A stretch of DNA of 64,000 nt, taken from contig NC_079316.1 in assembly GCF_029931775.1 (NCBI RefSeq), forward strand, positions 67,148,064-67,212,063. Direction: 5' to 3'. The translations under genes were made by a program, and so were the position numbers. Positions 33,791 through 45,499 of this stretch are shown here, in pieces (the first letter of the stretch is position 1; each line of letters begins with the position of its first letter). This stretch comes from Euleptes europaea. Taxonomy: Eukaryota; Chordata; Lepidosauria; Squamata; Sphaerodactylidae. Under the pieces are notes generated by a model. The model worked only from the letters and a program-made list of their open reading frames with translations. It did not search any database and was not told where the DNA came from.

Positions 33791-34265
33791 TTGCATGTAA
33801 ATTGCACAGACACTGATTAAAGTAATTGTTCCATAATTTATTTACAACTAATTTCAATGCCCTAACTAAATGGAAAGCTTTCATTTTTGCCGGGCTCTCA
33901 TTTACTATTGTAATCTCTCTGGAATGGACCTTGTCATTATTACATTCAATCACAATGCTGGCATTGCATGTATTAGTACTACTAATATTACTCCAAAATG
34001 TCAGAAAGAATCCCAGATAGGGCAGAAGCACAGAAAGCATTGAGCAAAGGATAGAAAGCTGGGGTTGGATTCATTCTTCAGAATATTGTGTATTTCAAGC
34101 ATCCTGAAGTGATATTCTTCACACACATCTTGTTCCTGCCTTGAGTGTTAATGCAGTAGAGTGTCTATGTATGAAGCTGCCTTGTATTTTTGCAAAACGC
34201 TTCAGATATGACTTGTTTTCAATGATACCTTGAATAGCTAAAACAGTCTTACACAATCATGTCTT

Positions 34266-34495
34266 GATGTTTGGGGAAGGGCCGTGGCTCAGTGGTAGAG
34301 CATCTGCTTGTCATGCAGAAGGTCCCAGGTTCAATCCCCGGCATCTCCAGTTAAAGGGACTAGGTAAGTAGGTGATGCGAAAGACCTCTCTCTGCCTGAG
34401 GCCCTGGAGAGCTGCTGCCCATCCATCTGAGTAGACAATACTGACTTTGATGGACCAAGGGTCTGATTCAGTATAAGGCAGCTTCATGTGTTCAT
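34266..34495 (+). mobile_element. tRNA-Ala-like SINE
   Basis: Same family as at 13724, with head GGGCCGTGGCTCAGTGGTAG and tail CAGTATAAGGCAGCTTCATG. It is a little longer at the 3' end. Confidence 0.75.
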
Positions 34496-35549
34496 GTGTC
34501 TCCTGCTCCTAAGCTGCTTGATCAGTAGTAGATGGACTGTCTAGAACCTGATGAAAGTAGGAAGGAAAAAGGGTGGGAAACTGTGATCTTTCATCTGGCA
34601 GAGAGCTAGCTTCCCAAATGCAATTTTTCCTTGTGAAGACCAATAAGGAAAAACATATTCCAAGTAGTAGATAAGGGTCATTATGACATGTGCAATCCTT
34701 TAGACTTGTTCTCTCCATCTGCTGCACCTCATAATTGCGCATGTGAAAACTCTGAGCTTACATTGAAAAGCTAGCCTATGCTTCAGAGCTCAAATTTGTG
34801 TGTGCGTAGGGGGCATCACCTCACTAACAGCACTAATGCTATGGGACCCAACTACCACCATCAAATTATGCAGATAATTTTGTAGTATTTATAGTATATC
34901 TTCCAATAGATGGTGTTTTTTTTTTAAATTTATAATCTAAGGGGTACAGAAGGGAAAAAAGGGAAAGGAAAAGATAGAAATGTCCAACCTACAATTGCAA
35001 AATGTACAAATGTTCAAAAACAAGTCAAGCAGACTACATTACCCTGCTATTCTATTCCATGATGGTGTTCTTTCTTACACATAAATAATTACATGATCGG
35101 TAACCCATCAAGAGTGAGAAGGATTCCAGGGGTTACTATTCAGAAAGAACTGTGGAATAGGCACTACAGTTTCAATTGGGCACTGTGATTTTATGTCTTT
35201 CGAGAGATACTTCTTTTCTACTTGAATATCTAGATATTGCAGTTATTACATACTGTGTTCAAATATGCTACACAGCTGTATACAAAGACCGAGATTTTTT
35301 TTCCTTTTGAACCTGTTGATTGAATTTTGGTTACAATTGACTTCCCTCATAATGCTGATTACATGTGAAGAGTACTTTGAAGTGTGTATGTGTGTTTTAC
35401 TTGCAATAGGATACATAATTCATTCTGTTGCAAAATAACATCAATGACCTCTTTCTCCGTAGTAGATAAATAACAATTACCTCCAAGTCATCTTCCTGGT
35501 GTGATCTCTTAATAACTGTCTGGCTGTTTGTTTACAATATTTGTTTTGC

Positions 35550-36000
35550 AATGTCTTTTGAATGCCCTCTATATGTGGAACCCTGGGCTAAATTTTTTGC
35601 TGGGTTGGTTTCTGGCCTAAACACTTGTCCTATTGCTGAGAAACTAGTATTTTTGTTAAAAGATACTGATGGGTTTGTTTCTTATAGGACTGCCCTGTAT
35701 GCTCTGGCGGCAAAGAAAATAAGGTCCAATATCGTTGCTAAGGGAGATGATCCTTCAAGTTTATTTTAGTGGTCACTAGGTCCCATTGGCCAGTTGGAAC
35801 ACCACCAAAATTTGTAGTTGTTATTATTTGTTGTTGTTGTTGTTGTTGTTTTTCTATGCATCAATTTAGCATAGTTTTATTATGTATATTTATTATTAAT
35901 CCAGAATTTTATTAGCCTAGTATTTCCTTTTATTTTGTATCTGTGGTATCCTTGACATGTTTGTAATGGCCTACGGCTAAATGCAAATAAAACCATTCAA
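35550..36000 (+). mobile_element. LINE 3' end, same type as 9095
   Basis: The frame reads MSFECPLYVEPWAKFFAGLV, KLVFLLKDTDGFVSYRTALY and ALAAKKIRSNI, closely paralleling the copy at 9095. The tail contains a GTT microsatellite and ends TAATGGCCTACGGCTAAATG then CAAATAAAACC. Confidence 0.65.
35821..35851 (+). repeat. (GTT)n microsatellite
   Basis: TTGTTGTTGTTG run in the tail of the LINE at 35550. Confidence 0.85.
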
Positions 36001-36634
36001 TGTCTTGTTTTACATTTGTCTGTCTTGTAATTCCTAATAACTGAATGAAAGCTATAAACTATACTAATCTTGAGCTGTCCGGTACTGTTGGGGTAGGTGT
36101 CTCTGAACTCAGCAGGATTTGCTTCACAGTCATCATTCATAGGATCAAGTTGTGAAGGTGTGCCAGTTTCATGTATGAAAGGAGCCTTTTTTGTCTTAAT
36201 AATTGTGCAGGAAGGAACAATTTCCCTGACTCATTCAGTAGCATGCTTGAAACTGCTGCATCTGAACCTTAATCAGTATCATTCCCGTGATGAGTAGTTT
36301 TGGAGGAGGGTGTCATGTTGCCCTATCAAAAGTGGCATAACTGCAATAAGAAGACACAGTGCAGTGAACCAAAGTTCTTGAATTTAAGCAGTTGTACTTC
36401 CTCAGAAAAGAAGGATGTGCGTGCAAGTATATATATATGCAGTATATATATGCAGTTGGAAGTTCATGTAGAGATGTGGGTAAAAACTTTGCAATCACTG
36501 CCAGCCATTGAGACACGATTAAAGTTAAATGCTCTCACCCTTATCATTCAAATTGTTTTTGAAGCTAAAACAATTCTAAAACTGACTTTCTGCCGTCATT
36601 ACAACCAAGAAGGTGAAATACCATAATAATATAA

Positions 36635-36930
36635 GATAAAGGTCCCCTGTACAAGCACCGGGTCATTCCTGACCCATGGGGTGATGTCACATCCCGATGT
36701 TTACTAGGCAGACTTCGTTTATGGGGTGGTTTGCCAGTGCCTTCCCCAGTCATCTTCCCTTTACCCCCAGCAAGCTGGGTACTCATTTTACTGACCTCGG
36801 AAGGATGGAAGGCTGAGTCAACCTTGAGCCGGCTACCTGAAACCAACTTCCGTTGGGATCAAACTCAGATCGTGAGCAGAGCTTTTGACTGCAGTACTGC
36901 AGCTTACCACTCTGCGCCATGGGACTCCTG
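36635..36930 (-). mobile_element. Sauria (ACA-type) SINE, full length
   Basis: The same family as at 30930 in minus sense: the tail AAGGTCCCCTGTACAAGCAC at the left and the head TACCACTCTGCGCCATGGGA at the right. Confidence 0.87.
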
Positions 36931-37332
36931 ACCATAGTAATAGTAGTAACAACAACAATAACAGTTTTTTAAAGCACCAAAAGTGAGACATGGATATTCC
37001 CTTTCCTTGGTGTATTTCAATTAATCTATTTATGCCCTTTTGTAATTTATATCAGAAATAAGAAGATGCCTTTCATTCCAAAGACTATAAATCAACCTGC
37101 TTGGAATTTATCTCCCAGAGAACAATGATGCTAGAAGTTCATTTAAACTCCACAAGTGGTTTTATAAAAAGCCTGAGAGGCTGTTACAAAGCTTAATTTG
37201 TATAATAATGTCAACAGTATATCATATTTCAAATGTCACAAATAAGGAGCCTTTTGGGATTGGTGAGAATAGTTCTCAGCTAGTTGTTCTGCTTCTCCAA
37301 TTGTTCCTTCTTTCCAAATGTTAGACCATTCT

Positions 37333-37498
37333 TAGGGTTGCCAACTTCCAGGTACTAGCTGGAGATCTCCTGCTATTACAACTGATCTCCAGCTGGTAGA
37401 GATCAGTTCTCCGGGAGAAAGTGGCTGCTTTGGCAATTGGACTCTATGGCATTGAAGTCCCTCCCCTCCCCAAATCCCGCCCTAATCAGGCAACCCCA
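37333..37498 (+). mobile_element. hAT MITE, internally deleted
   Basis: The left terminus is TAGGGTTGCC, and the right end reads GGCAACCCCA after a shortened interior. No matching flanking 8-mers are seen. Confidence 0.75.
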
Positions 37499-38084
37499 TT
37501 GGGAGGCTCTGGGTTTTGGGCTACACCAAGTGGTCCTGACCAGGAGTGATTAGTTGCTGACAAGTGAAATCCAACAAGTGGTGGTTAGTCTTCCTTCTGT
37601 CTGGAGTCTCTACAGGAGCAAATACATGTTTTGCTGTTTTTGTTTATTCTTCATAGAGTGGAGTCTTTCTCAGGTCACTTAGTTCAAATCTTTTATATTT
37701 CAAATGATGATAGTTAGCAGTTCCTCAGAGTTTTTCACATTCAGACTTCTTTTCATATACGGTATGTGCTAATTAATCCAAAGATTCAGTAGTGTATTAG
37801 TCTCTTGGACATCTTTTGGCAGAACGAAAACAAAAATTATATGGATGTTGGGGAAAGTATTTCATTGTGTCGATCAATTGTTTTCAAATAATAGCTCATG
37901 CATCTGATCCTTGTCTTTTGTCAGTTTTACTAAATCTGCCATTTAGTGAAGTCTTGCAATTAATTATTCCTCTCCTCTGCTTGATGCCACAAGTTCTTTA
38001 TCACTGAGGTAGTAAACCTAAGTCTGGGGAGAACAATTTCAGACTACAAATGCGGGCTCCTCTATACAAAAAATACTCTCCATG

Positions 38085-38235
38085 TAGAAGAAGAAGAGTT
38101 GGTTTTTATATTCCGACTTTCTCTACCACTTAAGGGAGACTCAAACCGGCTTACAATCACCTTCCCTTCCCCTCCCCACAACAGACACCTATGGTAGTCG
38201 GTGCTGAGAGAGTGTGACTGGCCCAAGGTCTGGTC
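38085..38235 (-). mobile_element. CORE-type SINE, 3' half
   Basis: The tail GAGTTGGTTTTTATATTCCG and the start of the CORE segment (GTGACTGGCCCAAGGTC) are present; the tRNA-like head is missing. Confidence 0.7.
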
Positions 38236-38363
38236 TATGTCATCAATTGAATTATGCTAATACTTTAATTAAATTATGCTAATACTTTAATTGAGGTTGG
38301 GCTGTGGTTCCAAACTTGGTCTGCGGCTACCGCTGGCTTCATTTATCCTAGCCCTCGGGTAAA

Positions 38364-39030
38364 GTGCTGAGAGATGCCCAGCCCCCTACCCTGATGTACC
38401 AGAAAGCTGCTACCAGTAGGGCTGCCAGCCTCCAGGTGGTGGCTGGAGATCTCCCGCTATTATAACTGATCTCCAGGCAACAGAGATCAGTTCCCCTGGA
38501 GAAAATGGCCCCTTTGGAAGGTGGACTCCATGGCATTATATCCTGGGAAGGTCCCTCCTCAAAACCCACCCTCCTCAGGCCTCACTCCCCAAATCTCCAG
38601 GTATTTCCCAACATGGAGGTGGCAACCCTAGCTACCAGATTCAAAGAGCTGTTGTTCGGCACCAAAGGCACTCTTTCACAAACCCCATACCTCTGGAAAG
38701 TCAGTGATGGTCTAATCAGGACATGTCCTCCACCACGCCCGATGTCTCAAGGTGCTCACTGCTTATCCCTGCCTAACCTAAGCAACTTGCCTTATCCCTG
38801 CTAAACTAGTTATTGCCTAAACAGTCAGAGACAAGGCCTAATTATTATTATAATTTCTCGTACATTATCATTATAATTACAAATGACATACATAAAGGAG
38901 AAAAAAGGCTCTGTCTCCTTTGCCAATCAGGGAAAGGCCCAGAAGATTCCTGCTTGGCCCCAAATGGCGACTGGCTAATCCTATGATATTCTAGAGTGAT
39001 TGGCTGGGTCAGCAGCAGGTGGAAAAAACT
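38364..39030 (+). repeat. Unclassified interspersed repeat, copy B, split by a MITE
   Basis: The same sequence order as copy A (GTGCTGAGAGATGCCCAGCC, GCTAAACTAGTTATTGCC, GGCTGGGTCAGCAGCAGG), interrupted by the hAT MITE at 38417-38630. It contains an extra AT-rich stretch at about 38840-38880. Confidence 0.55.
38417..38630 (+). mobile_element. hAT MITE inserted in another repeat, exact 8-bp duplication
   Basis: The 214-bp element is flanked by exact duplications GCTACCAG at 38409-38416 and 38631-38638. It splits the unclassified repeat at 38364-39030, which was therefore present first. Confidence 0.92.
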
Positions 39031-39111
39031 GATACGCGTGGGCGATGTAGCAAATAAATAACTTCTGATTGCTGTATTTTTTGCAAGTATTAAGAATTTC
39101 TTCCCAGTATT

Positions 39112-39262
39112 AAGAATTTGGATGGGAGACCACCAAGGAATACCAGGGTTGCTGTGCAGAGAAAGGCACTGGCAAACCACTTCTGTTAGTCTCCTGCCAT
39201 GAAAACCCCAAAAGGGGTCACCATAAGTCGGCTGCGACTTGACGGCACTTTACACACACATT
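39112..39262 (+). mobile_element. Sauria-type SINE body and tail
   Basis: Begins at ATTTGGATGGGAGACCACC and ends with GGCTGCGACTTGACGGCAC and a short CA tail. The head is truncated, so tRNA or 5S origin cannot be told. Confidence 0.75.
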
Positions 39263-39805
39263 AAGATTATCCTCTGGACTGGAGTGAGACACAAAAAATA
39301 ACTATTGGTGCTTCCTTATTTCATAGATATGTAAATGACTAATATGCAGTAGCTTTCCCCACTGTGTGTTCCAGCTGACTGTGCTTTTGATCTCCTCAGG
39401 AGTAATAATTTTGGAAAGAGTTCTATGCTTTTTCTTTAGTTTATGATGATGTTCTGCTATAGGACTTTTTTTTTTTTTTTTTTTACAGAAGGACATATTA
39501 CTGTTAATGGCTTTTAAAAATTGATATTTGATTCTGCTGTTGAATAAGGAGCTGATGTGAAGCATAAATAGTTTTGCTTTTAAAAGTATTGGTTTTTCTC
39601 ACGTTGAGCTTGATCCAGTTAATGAACAACCACCAATCCAACTATGAAGCTTTTCATATTTTACAACATTGGATCTCTTTGTCTTTGAATCAGGTCTAGA
39701 TGATACAGGCATCACAGGGTCATTTCCTGTTTTCTCATGACACATTTCTACATTATGAGGTTTACCATGTTCATTGGGCATGTTGAGTTGGTAGTATTTT
39801 TTTCC

Positions 39806-40055
39806 CTTCAAGTCGCAGCTGACTTATGGTGACCCAGTATGGTTTTCAAGACAAGAGATGTTTGGAGGTGGTTTGCCATTGCCTGCCTCTGTGTCAGGAC
39901 CCTGGTATTCCTTGGGGGTCTCCAATCCAAATACTAGCCAGGGTCAGGGCTGAGAGTGTGATTGGCCCAAGGTCACCCAGAAAGCTGCCATGGCACAAGT
40001 GGGGATTTGAACCTGGGTTTCCCTGGTACTAGTCCAACACCTTAACCACTCAGAA
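39806..40055 (-). mobile_element. tRNA-headed Sauria-type SINE
   Basis: The BovB-like tail (TCAAGTCGCAGCTGACTTAT) lies at the left; the body and a tRNA-type head with GATTTGAACCTGGGTTTCCC and TTAACCACT follow. The first few bases of the head are degraded. Confidence 0.8.
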
Positions 40056-40130
40056 ATCTACTTCAACTATTCCACGATGGTTCCCCATGATCTTTTTTGC
40101 CTGTAGTGTGCTGAACATCTGTGTTATCAC

Positions 40131-40347
40131 TAGAGTTTGCCACCTCTGGGTTGGGAAATACCTAGAGGTTATCTAAGTGGAGCCTGAGGAAGGCAGGGTT
40201 TGGGGAGGGGAGGGACTTCAATGGGGTATAATGCCATAGAATCCACCTTCCAAAGTGGCCATTTTCTCCAGGTAAACTGATCTCTGTCACCCGGAGATCA
40301 GTTGTAATAGCAGATCTCCAGCCACCACCTGGAGGTTGGCAACGCTT
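40131..40347 (-). mobile_element. hAT MITE, full length, diverged ends
   Basis: The ends have drifted (TAGAGTTTGCC, GGCAACGCTT), but flanking 8-mers GTTATCAC and GTTATGAC match at 7 of 8 positions. Confidence 0.82.
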
Positions 40348-40774
40348 GTTATGACTTTGACAACTGCCTTTAGGAAACTTGGAATGACTTTTGGGACAAG
40401 AAAACTCCAGAGCTCCAGGGGATTTAAAGAAAAAATCCTTTACACCACATAGTGCAGATTAACTTTTGCAATAATCAACACTTGCAGCGAGTACTGTTGC
40501 TAGAATGGTAGTAAAGGTATCCTTCAGACCATTGTGCTATAGTAATAATTTGCCTGTGATTAGTGCTAGACAGGAGACAGTGAAAGAAGCTGTGCAGAAC
40601 AATGTGGAAGTCATGAATCCAAGGCTTCTCCAAATCATGAAATGAGCCGGAGAATGCAGACTCAGCAGCTACATTGTATTGCTGTTTCCCCCCTCTATCG
40701 AATGTTTTGGCTGCTGTATCTGCACTTAGAGCCTCTAAGACTTTTTAAAATTTGTCTGAGGCAGGTACATGAAT

Positions 40775-41065
40775 GTCTAATTGCGCTTTGTGGTGTAGTG
40801 GTTAAGAGCTGTGGTTTGGAGTGGTGGACTCTAATCTTGAGAACTGGGTTTGATTCCCCGCTCCTCCACATAAAGCCATCTGGGTGACCTTGGGCTAGTC
40901 ACAACTCTCTTAGAGCTCTTTCTGCCTACCTCACAGGGTGTCTCTGTTGTGGGGAGGGGAAGGGAAGGTTATTGTAAGTCAGATTCTTCCTTAAGTGGTA
41001 GAGAAAGTCAGCATATAAAAACCAACTCTTCTCCTCCTCCTTTTCCTCTTTCTCCTTCTTCTTCA
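40775..41065 (+). mobile_element. CORE-type SINE
   Basis: Begins GTGGTGTAGTGGTTAAGAGC, has GGGTTTGATTCCCCGC, CTGGGTGACCTTGGGCTAGT and the tail with AAAGTCAGCATATAAAAACC, ending in a CTCCTCC/TTCTTC pyrimidine run. Confidence 0.75.
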
Positions 41066-41961
41066 GGAGAAAACATATATGTATGTATTGTCCTTCTTTT
41101 GCCAAGTTCTGTAGAAAGTCTTTCCAACCCTGTCACAATGTAATTTCCATGCTCTTTTGGTCCGGATACTGTCTGGACATCTTTCTAGAATGAGCTCTTG
41201 CTAGTAAGCACTGTTCTGAACTCATATTCCCCTCTTCTATTACATGCTGGGGCATGCTTAAAGGTGGATTAGTTTCTCAGTTCCCATCACTGCTACAAAA
41301 TGTGTTTTGTGCAAGGAAAGTGTGTGGCAGCTGATGTGTAGTGCCCACCATGTAGAAGATTAGCTTGTTTGCATGAGGCAGGTCTGGAAGATTGAATGTT
41401 AAAGCAGCCCCTTCATTGTTTCTGGTTGATCGGAAGTGGGTCTGAGAATTAAAATGGAGATAAAAACCAATAGCTAGATATCGCAACAGTCTGAGGGCTG
41501 TAAAAATCTGTATTGATGTTTTTCAGTCCCTATGTGCCTGGTGGTGTCCCATATGCTCCTCTGATTGCATAAGGCTGCCATCTGGACTCTCTGCTGTGGT
41601 GGAGGCAGATGATACTTGGAGAGTTGAATATCGTATGCTAGAGGCATGGGTACCTGTGGTTGGCGTACTTATTGCACCCTCTTCACATGTGCTGCAGGTT
41701 TTCTCCCCCCACCCCAGAATCCTACCAACAGTGTGTTTGGTTAGTAAGAGGTTTCTGTGTATCCCGGGAAACCATGCGTCTGTTGGACCACTTTCTACTC
41801 TCTTAATCCTTTTTTTGCACCAGGCTTAGCACAGATCCTCTGGGGCTCTCGTGAGGTAGACAGCAGGAAGCATACTCACGTGGAAGTATTTTATAGCCCA
41901 AATGCATTCTTAAGAGACTGGGAAATCTACTTTTTATTTCAAAAACAGGAGCTCTGTCTAT

Positions 41962-42175
41962 TAGGGTTGCCAGCTTCAGGCTGGGAAGTACTTGGAGATT
42001 TTTGGGGTGGAGTCTGGGGAGGGTGGGGTTTGGGGGAGGGACTTCAGTGGGATATAATACCATAGAGTCTGCCTTCCAAAGTGGCCATTTTCTCCAGGTG
42101 AATCAATCTTTGTCATCTGGAGATTAGTTGTAATAGTGGGAGCTCTCCAGCCACCACCTGGAAGTTGGCAACCCT
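41962..42175 (-). mobile_element. hAT MITE, full length
   Basis: Both terminal repeats are present. The flanks CTGTCTAT and GCATCTAT share only 5 of 8 positions, suggesting an older insertion. Confidence 0.8.
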
Positions 42176-42616
42176 AGCATCTATCCCTGGCATTGTATCT
42201 TAGTTTGCTCCAGGTTTGTGCATGACTCAGACTTTGGACTTCTGTATTATTTCTTGGCATCTACTGCAATTGTTGCCCCTACATAACTCATCATTTGGGC
42301 TTCATTCTCCCACTGGAACAGGATGGATGATTTAAGCAGTGTTAAATGAATGACTTTGTTTGTTCTGCAGGGAACTATTCTAGTGATGGGCAAACTCTCT
42401 TTGGTTTGATTTGAATAGGCTTGCTGATTGCAAGGTTTCTGTGTGGCAGCTCAGGAAAACCTCATCTGGTTTCCAAGCATTTCCCCATCCCCACAGCAAC
42501 AATGTTGCACATATGTTGACAGAAGCACCTGAATGCAACTTATTGCATCAATGCCTGGGAGTTGTGGTTTCTAGGACCAAATGGAGACAAAAAACAAAAC
42601 AAAAACAAAACCCCAG

Positions 42617-42870
42617 CAATTGGTGCAAGGGGAAATATTTAATAATTAAATTGCCCCTACGCATTTTGCATATGCTTCCTCGGGGTGTGTGTGTGTGTGT
42701 TCTTAACTCAAACGTTCTAAGCAAGCAATGAAACAATCATGCGCTTTCGTTATTGTTTCATTGCTTGCTTGGGGCGTTTGAGTTAAGAAAGATCCCCCGC
42801 GAGGAAGCATATGCGAAACATGTAGGGGCAATTTAAGTATTAAATATTTTCTCCTAGCACCAATTGCTGT
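42617..42870. repeat. Long foldback (inverted repeat), ~250 bp
   Basis: The left arm (GCAATTGGTGCAAGGGGAAA through CAAGCAATGAAACAAT) is mirrored by the right arm (ATTGTTTCATTGCTTGCTT through GCACCAATTGCTG). The arms are about 115 bp with a spacer of about 14 bp around 42742. A CG-rich word GCGAGGAAGCATATGCGAAA lies in the right arm, and a GT repeat in the left. It looks like a foldback MITE or part of a larger repeat. Confidence 0.75.
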
Positions 42871-42879
42871 TTTTGATCT

Positions 42880-44090
42880 CTGCTTGGTTTGGTGCAGCCC
42901 TCTTTTCTTTTGTTTCTAGTATCAACCATGGCAGGGTTTTTTATTATTATTGCTTTATGGTTTAAAATTATGTTGTAAGCCACCGTGTATATGTTTTAAC
43001 ACAGAAAATGCAGAAAGATTTCAAATAAGTAGAGCTGCTTGGAAATGTAACCTCTCACACTCCCCACACAAACATGTCCAGAAACAAGAGAGAGTGTTAG
43101 ATCTAGATGGGAGACAGTAATGACAGATAACATCTGCAAGAATCAGTCAGCTGATGGAAAGGGAGGAAATATCAAATGAAACGCTGCTTGTTTGGGTGGA
43201 CTGGTGCATGTGCCTACAAACAGGAAGCTCTGTAGTGTGCCACTGGAGACAAACTTTAAGGGGCAGTGTTGTTCAATCTGTAATCCAGCTTTCCATCTTG
43301 AACTGGACAATTTGGTACTTTGAGGTCATTACAAACAGCAGTATATTTCTAAAAATATTTCTAAAAGGCATAATTATCATTAGCTGCTGGCAGATTTTGG
43401 ACAAAGTTCCTCCCTAGGTCTGAATGTCCAAGGTGCCCTGCTGACTGACTGAATGTTTGGATAATCTCTACCCACAAAGAGAGAAACAGACAGTAGACTG
43501 CTTCACTATTTTCTACATTCAACATGATAGAGTTTTACAAAACCATTGAAATGATTCATTTCCTTTGGATATCTACAGACCACTTGGACTTTCTAAGCCC
43601 TCAACAAGCTGTGACTGCTTTTGGTATGAAATTCATAGATGATATTCCTTATAACTGGAGCATAGTGGCTACTATAACCAGATTAATTAGGGTATCAAGA
43701 GAATGAGATGTAATGAATGATGAAAACCAACATAGCAAATTAATGGATATAAACTAAGAGTACAAGTTGTAGCATTTTTATTTCATTATTTTCATATGTT
43801 TTCCCCCATATTGTCACATTGTGATGAGAATTAGAGTTCACAGTTTTATAACTGCTTCTGATCTTTACTGACCTTAACAAAAATGAAAGAATCTTTAACT
43901 TAATTTTATCACTGAGCAAGGGCACAGCCCAAGCCTTCCTGGCTAAATTTCCTTTGGAAGTAATGTATGACTTCTTCTGCTTTCTTCAGCATTTTGGCTG
44001 GGCGTAATCACAAACGTCTCAAGTTGAAACAATGCAAAGGCAAGCCCCACAAAGAGGCAACATGGGTTACACTTATGTAAACATTCTGAG
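42880..44090. other. Intron 1, nothing recognised
   Basis: AT-rich sequence; a weak LINE-like tail (GTTGTAAGCCACCGTGT) is at 42973-42989. Also empty of recognised features: 36940-37320, 37500-38080, 39270-39800, 40360-40770, 41070-41950 and 42180-42600. Confidence 0.5.
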
Positions 44091-44099
44091 GTCACTGCT

Positions 44100-44441
44100 T
44101 AGGGTTGCCAACCTCCAGGTGGTAGCTGGAGATCTCCTACTATTACTATTGATCTCCAGCCTATAGAGATTTGTGTCTTGTTTGTGTCTTGTTTGTGGCT
44201 TCCTAGAGGCACCTCGTTGGCCACTGTGTGGACAGACTGCTGGACTCGATGGGCCTTGGTCTGATCCAGCAGGGCCTTTCTTATGTTCTTATGTTCTTAG
44301 ATCAGTTACCCTGGAGAAAATGGCCACTTTGGCAATTGGACTGTATGGCATTGAAGTCCCTCCCCTCCCAAACCCCACCCTCCTCAGTCTCTGCCCCAGA
44401 AACCTCCCACTGGTGGCGAAGAGGGCAACCTGGAAACCCTG
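44100..44441 (+). mobile_element. hAT MITE split by a CR1 3' end
   Basis: The element has exact 8-bp duplications TCACTGCT at 44092-44099 and 44442-44449. It is interrupted at about 44171-44298 by a CR1 3' fragment, so the CR1 insertion is younger than the MITE. Confidence 0.88.
44171..44298 (+). mobile_element. CR1 3' tail nested in a hAT MITE
   Basis: Carries GGCTTCCTAGAGGCACC, CAGACTGCTGGACTCGATGG and the duplicated terminal CTTATGTTCTTATGTTCTTA. AGAT occurs on both sides. It interrupts the MITE at 44100-44441. Confidence 0.82.
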
Positions 44442-45261
44442 TCACTGCTGCTTATGCAGCTCAAACACCAAGGAGAGTATATGTGTATGTAACAAATTAA
44501 AGTTTTATTGGGAAGAGGGTTTTTAATAAACCCGATTCAAGAGAGAAAAATGGCCATTTTTTTCTTCTTCCCCTGAAAGCTCTTTTTAAGGCTTGCCAAC
44601 AAGCTTGGTCTTGCCAGCGCAATTTTAGATGCTCTCATGTAGTAGTTGTCGAGCATTTGACTCGGTATGATCCTGCTGCTGCATCCTAAAACCCTTCATT
44701 TACCTTCCTGCTTCATTGATTTTGGCTCATTTGGTGAGGTGTACATTCAGTTGCTTCTATCCTAAGAGATGTCTGGGCCATCACATTTATGATGCATGAA
44801 AGCACTTTCCATTTAATAATCATGAGATGAATGCATGATCAAATGTGGGAAAGTACGGATGACTTCCCGCAGTTGATCTATGCCCATCAAAATTGGCGGT
44901 GCTGTGTAGTCACTTGGTTATTCAACCATTTGCCTGTCCACATCCCCCCCCCCCCGGGTGATGTACGGAGTGCTTATTCAGCAGTTGTGGCTGCCTCTCT
45001 TGGACTTTTAAAATTAGGAAAGGCGGGTACAATAACTCATGCTAGTTTTTAGGGTGGAGCAAAATTTGTTTCTATTTGTGCAACCATGCGAGGCCCCATT
45101 TTTAATGGTTCAATGATCCTGGTGTCAGAGAGGCAGCATGAATAGTACCTCACAGCTGGACAGTGGCCAGGGACAGAGGGAATAAAGTGTGCAGTCACCA
45201 AATCACTTAGAGAGAACCACTGCACTGAGAATTTCCTGATTGTAGTGCAGGAATCTATAAT

Positions 45262-45482
45262 GTGTGTGTGTGTAAAGTGCCGTCAAGTCGCAGCCGACTT
45301 ATGGCGACCCCTTATGGGGTTTTCATGGTAAGAGATGAACAGAGGTGGTTTGCCAGTGCCTTCCTCTGCATAGCAACCCTGGTATACCTTGGTGGTCTCC
45401 CATCCAAATACTAACCAGGGCTGACCTTGCTTAGCTTCTGAGATCTGATGAGATCAGGCTGTACCATGCTGCCTTCCCTCCT
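45262..45482 (-). mobile_element. Full-length 5S-headed Sauria SINE with exact 13-bp target duplication
   Basis: In minus sense it starts with a 5S rRNA-like head (CATGGTACAGCCTGATCTCA, AGCTAAGCAAGG, GGATGGGAGACC, the last two corresponding to the internal promoter boxes), continues with the Sauria body and ends in a BovB-like tail with a CA repeat. The flanks AGGAATCTATAAT at 45249-45261 and 45483-45495 are identical. Completeness and intact duplication suggest a young insertion. Confidence 0.9.
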
Positions 45483-45499
45483 AGGAATCTATAATAGGA

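Noticed and set aside
45390-45476. A 5S rRNA gene
   Set aside because: Only the part of 5S with the internal promoter is present, joined to a BovB-like tail and bounded by a target duplication, so it is a SINE.
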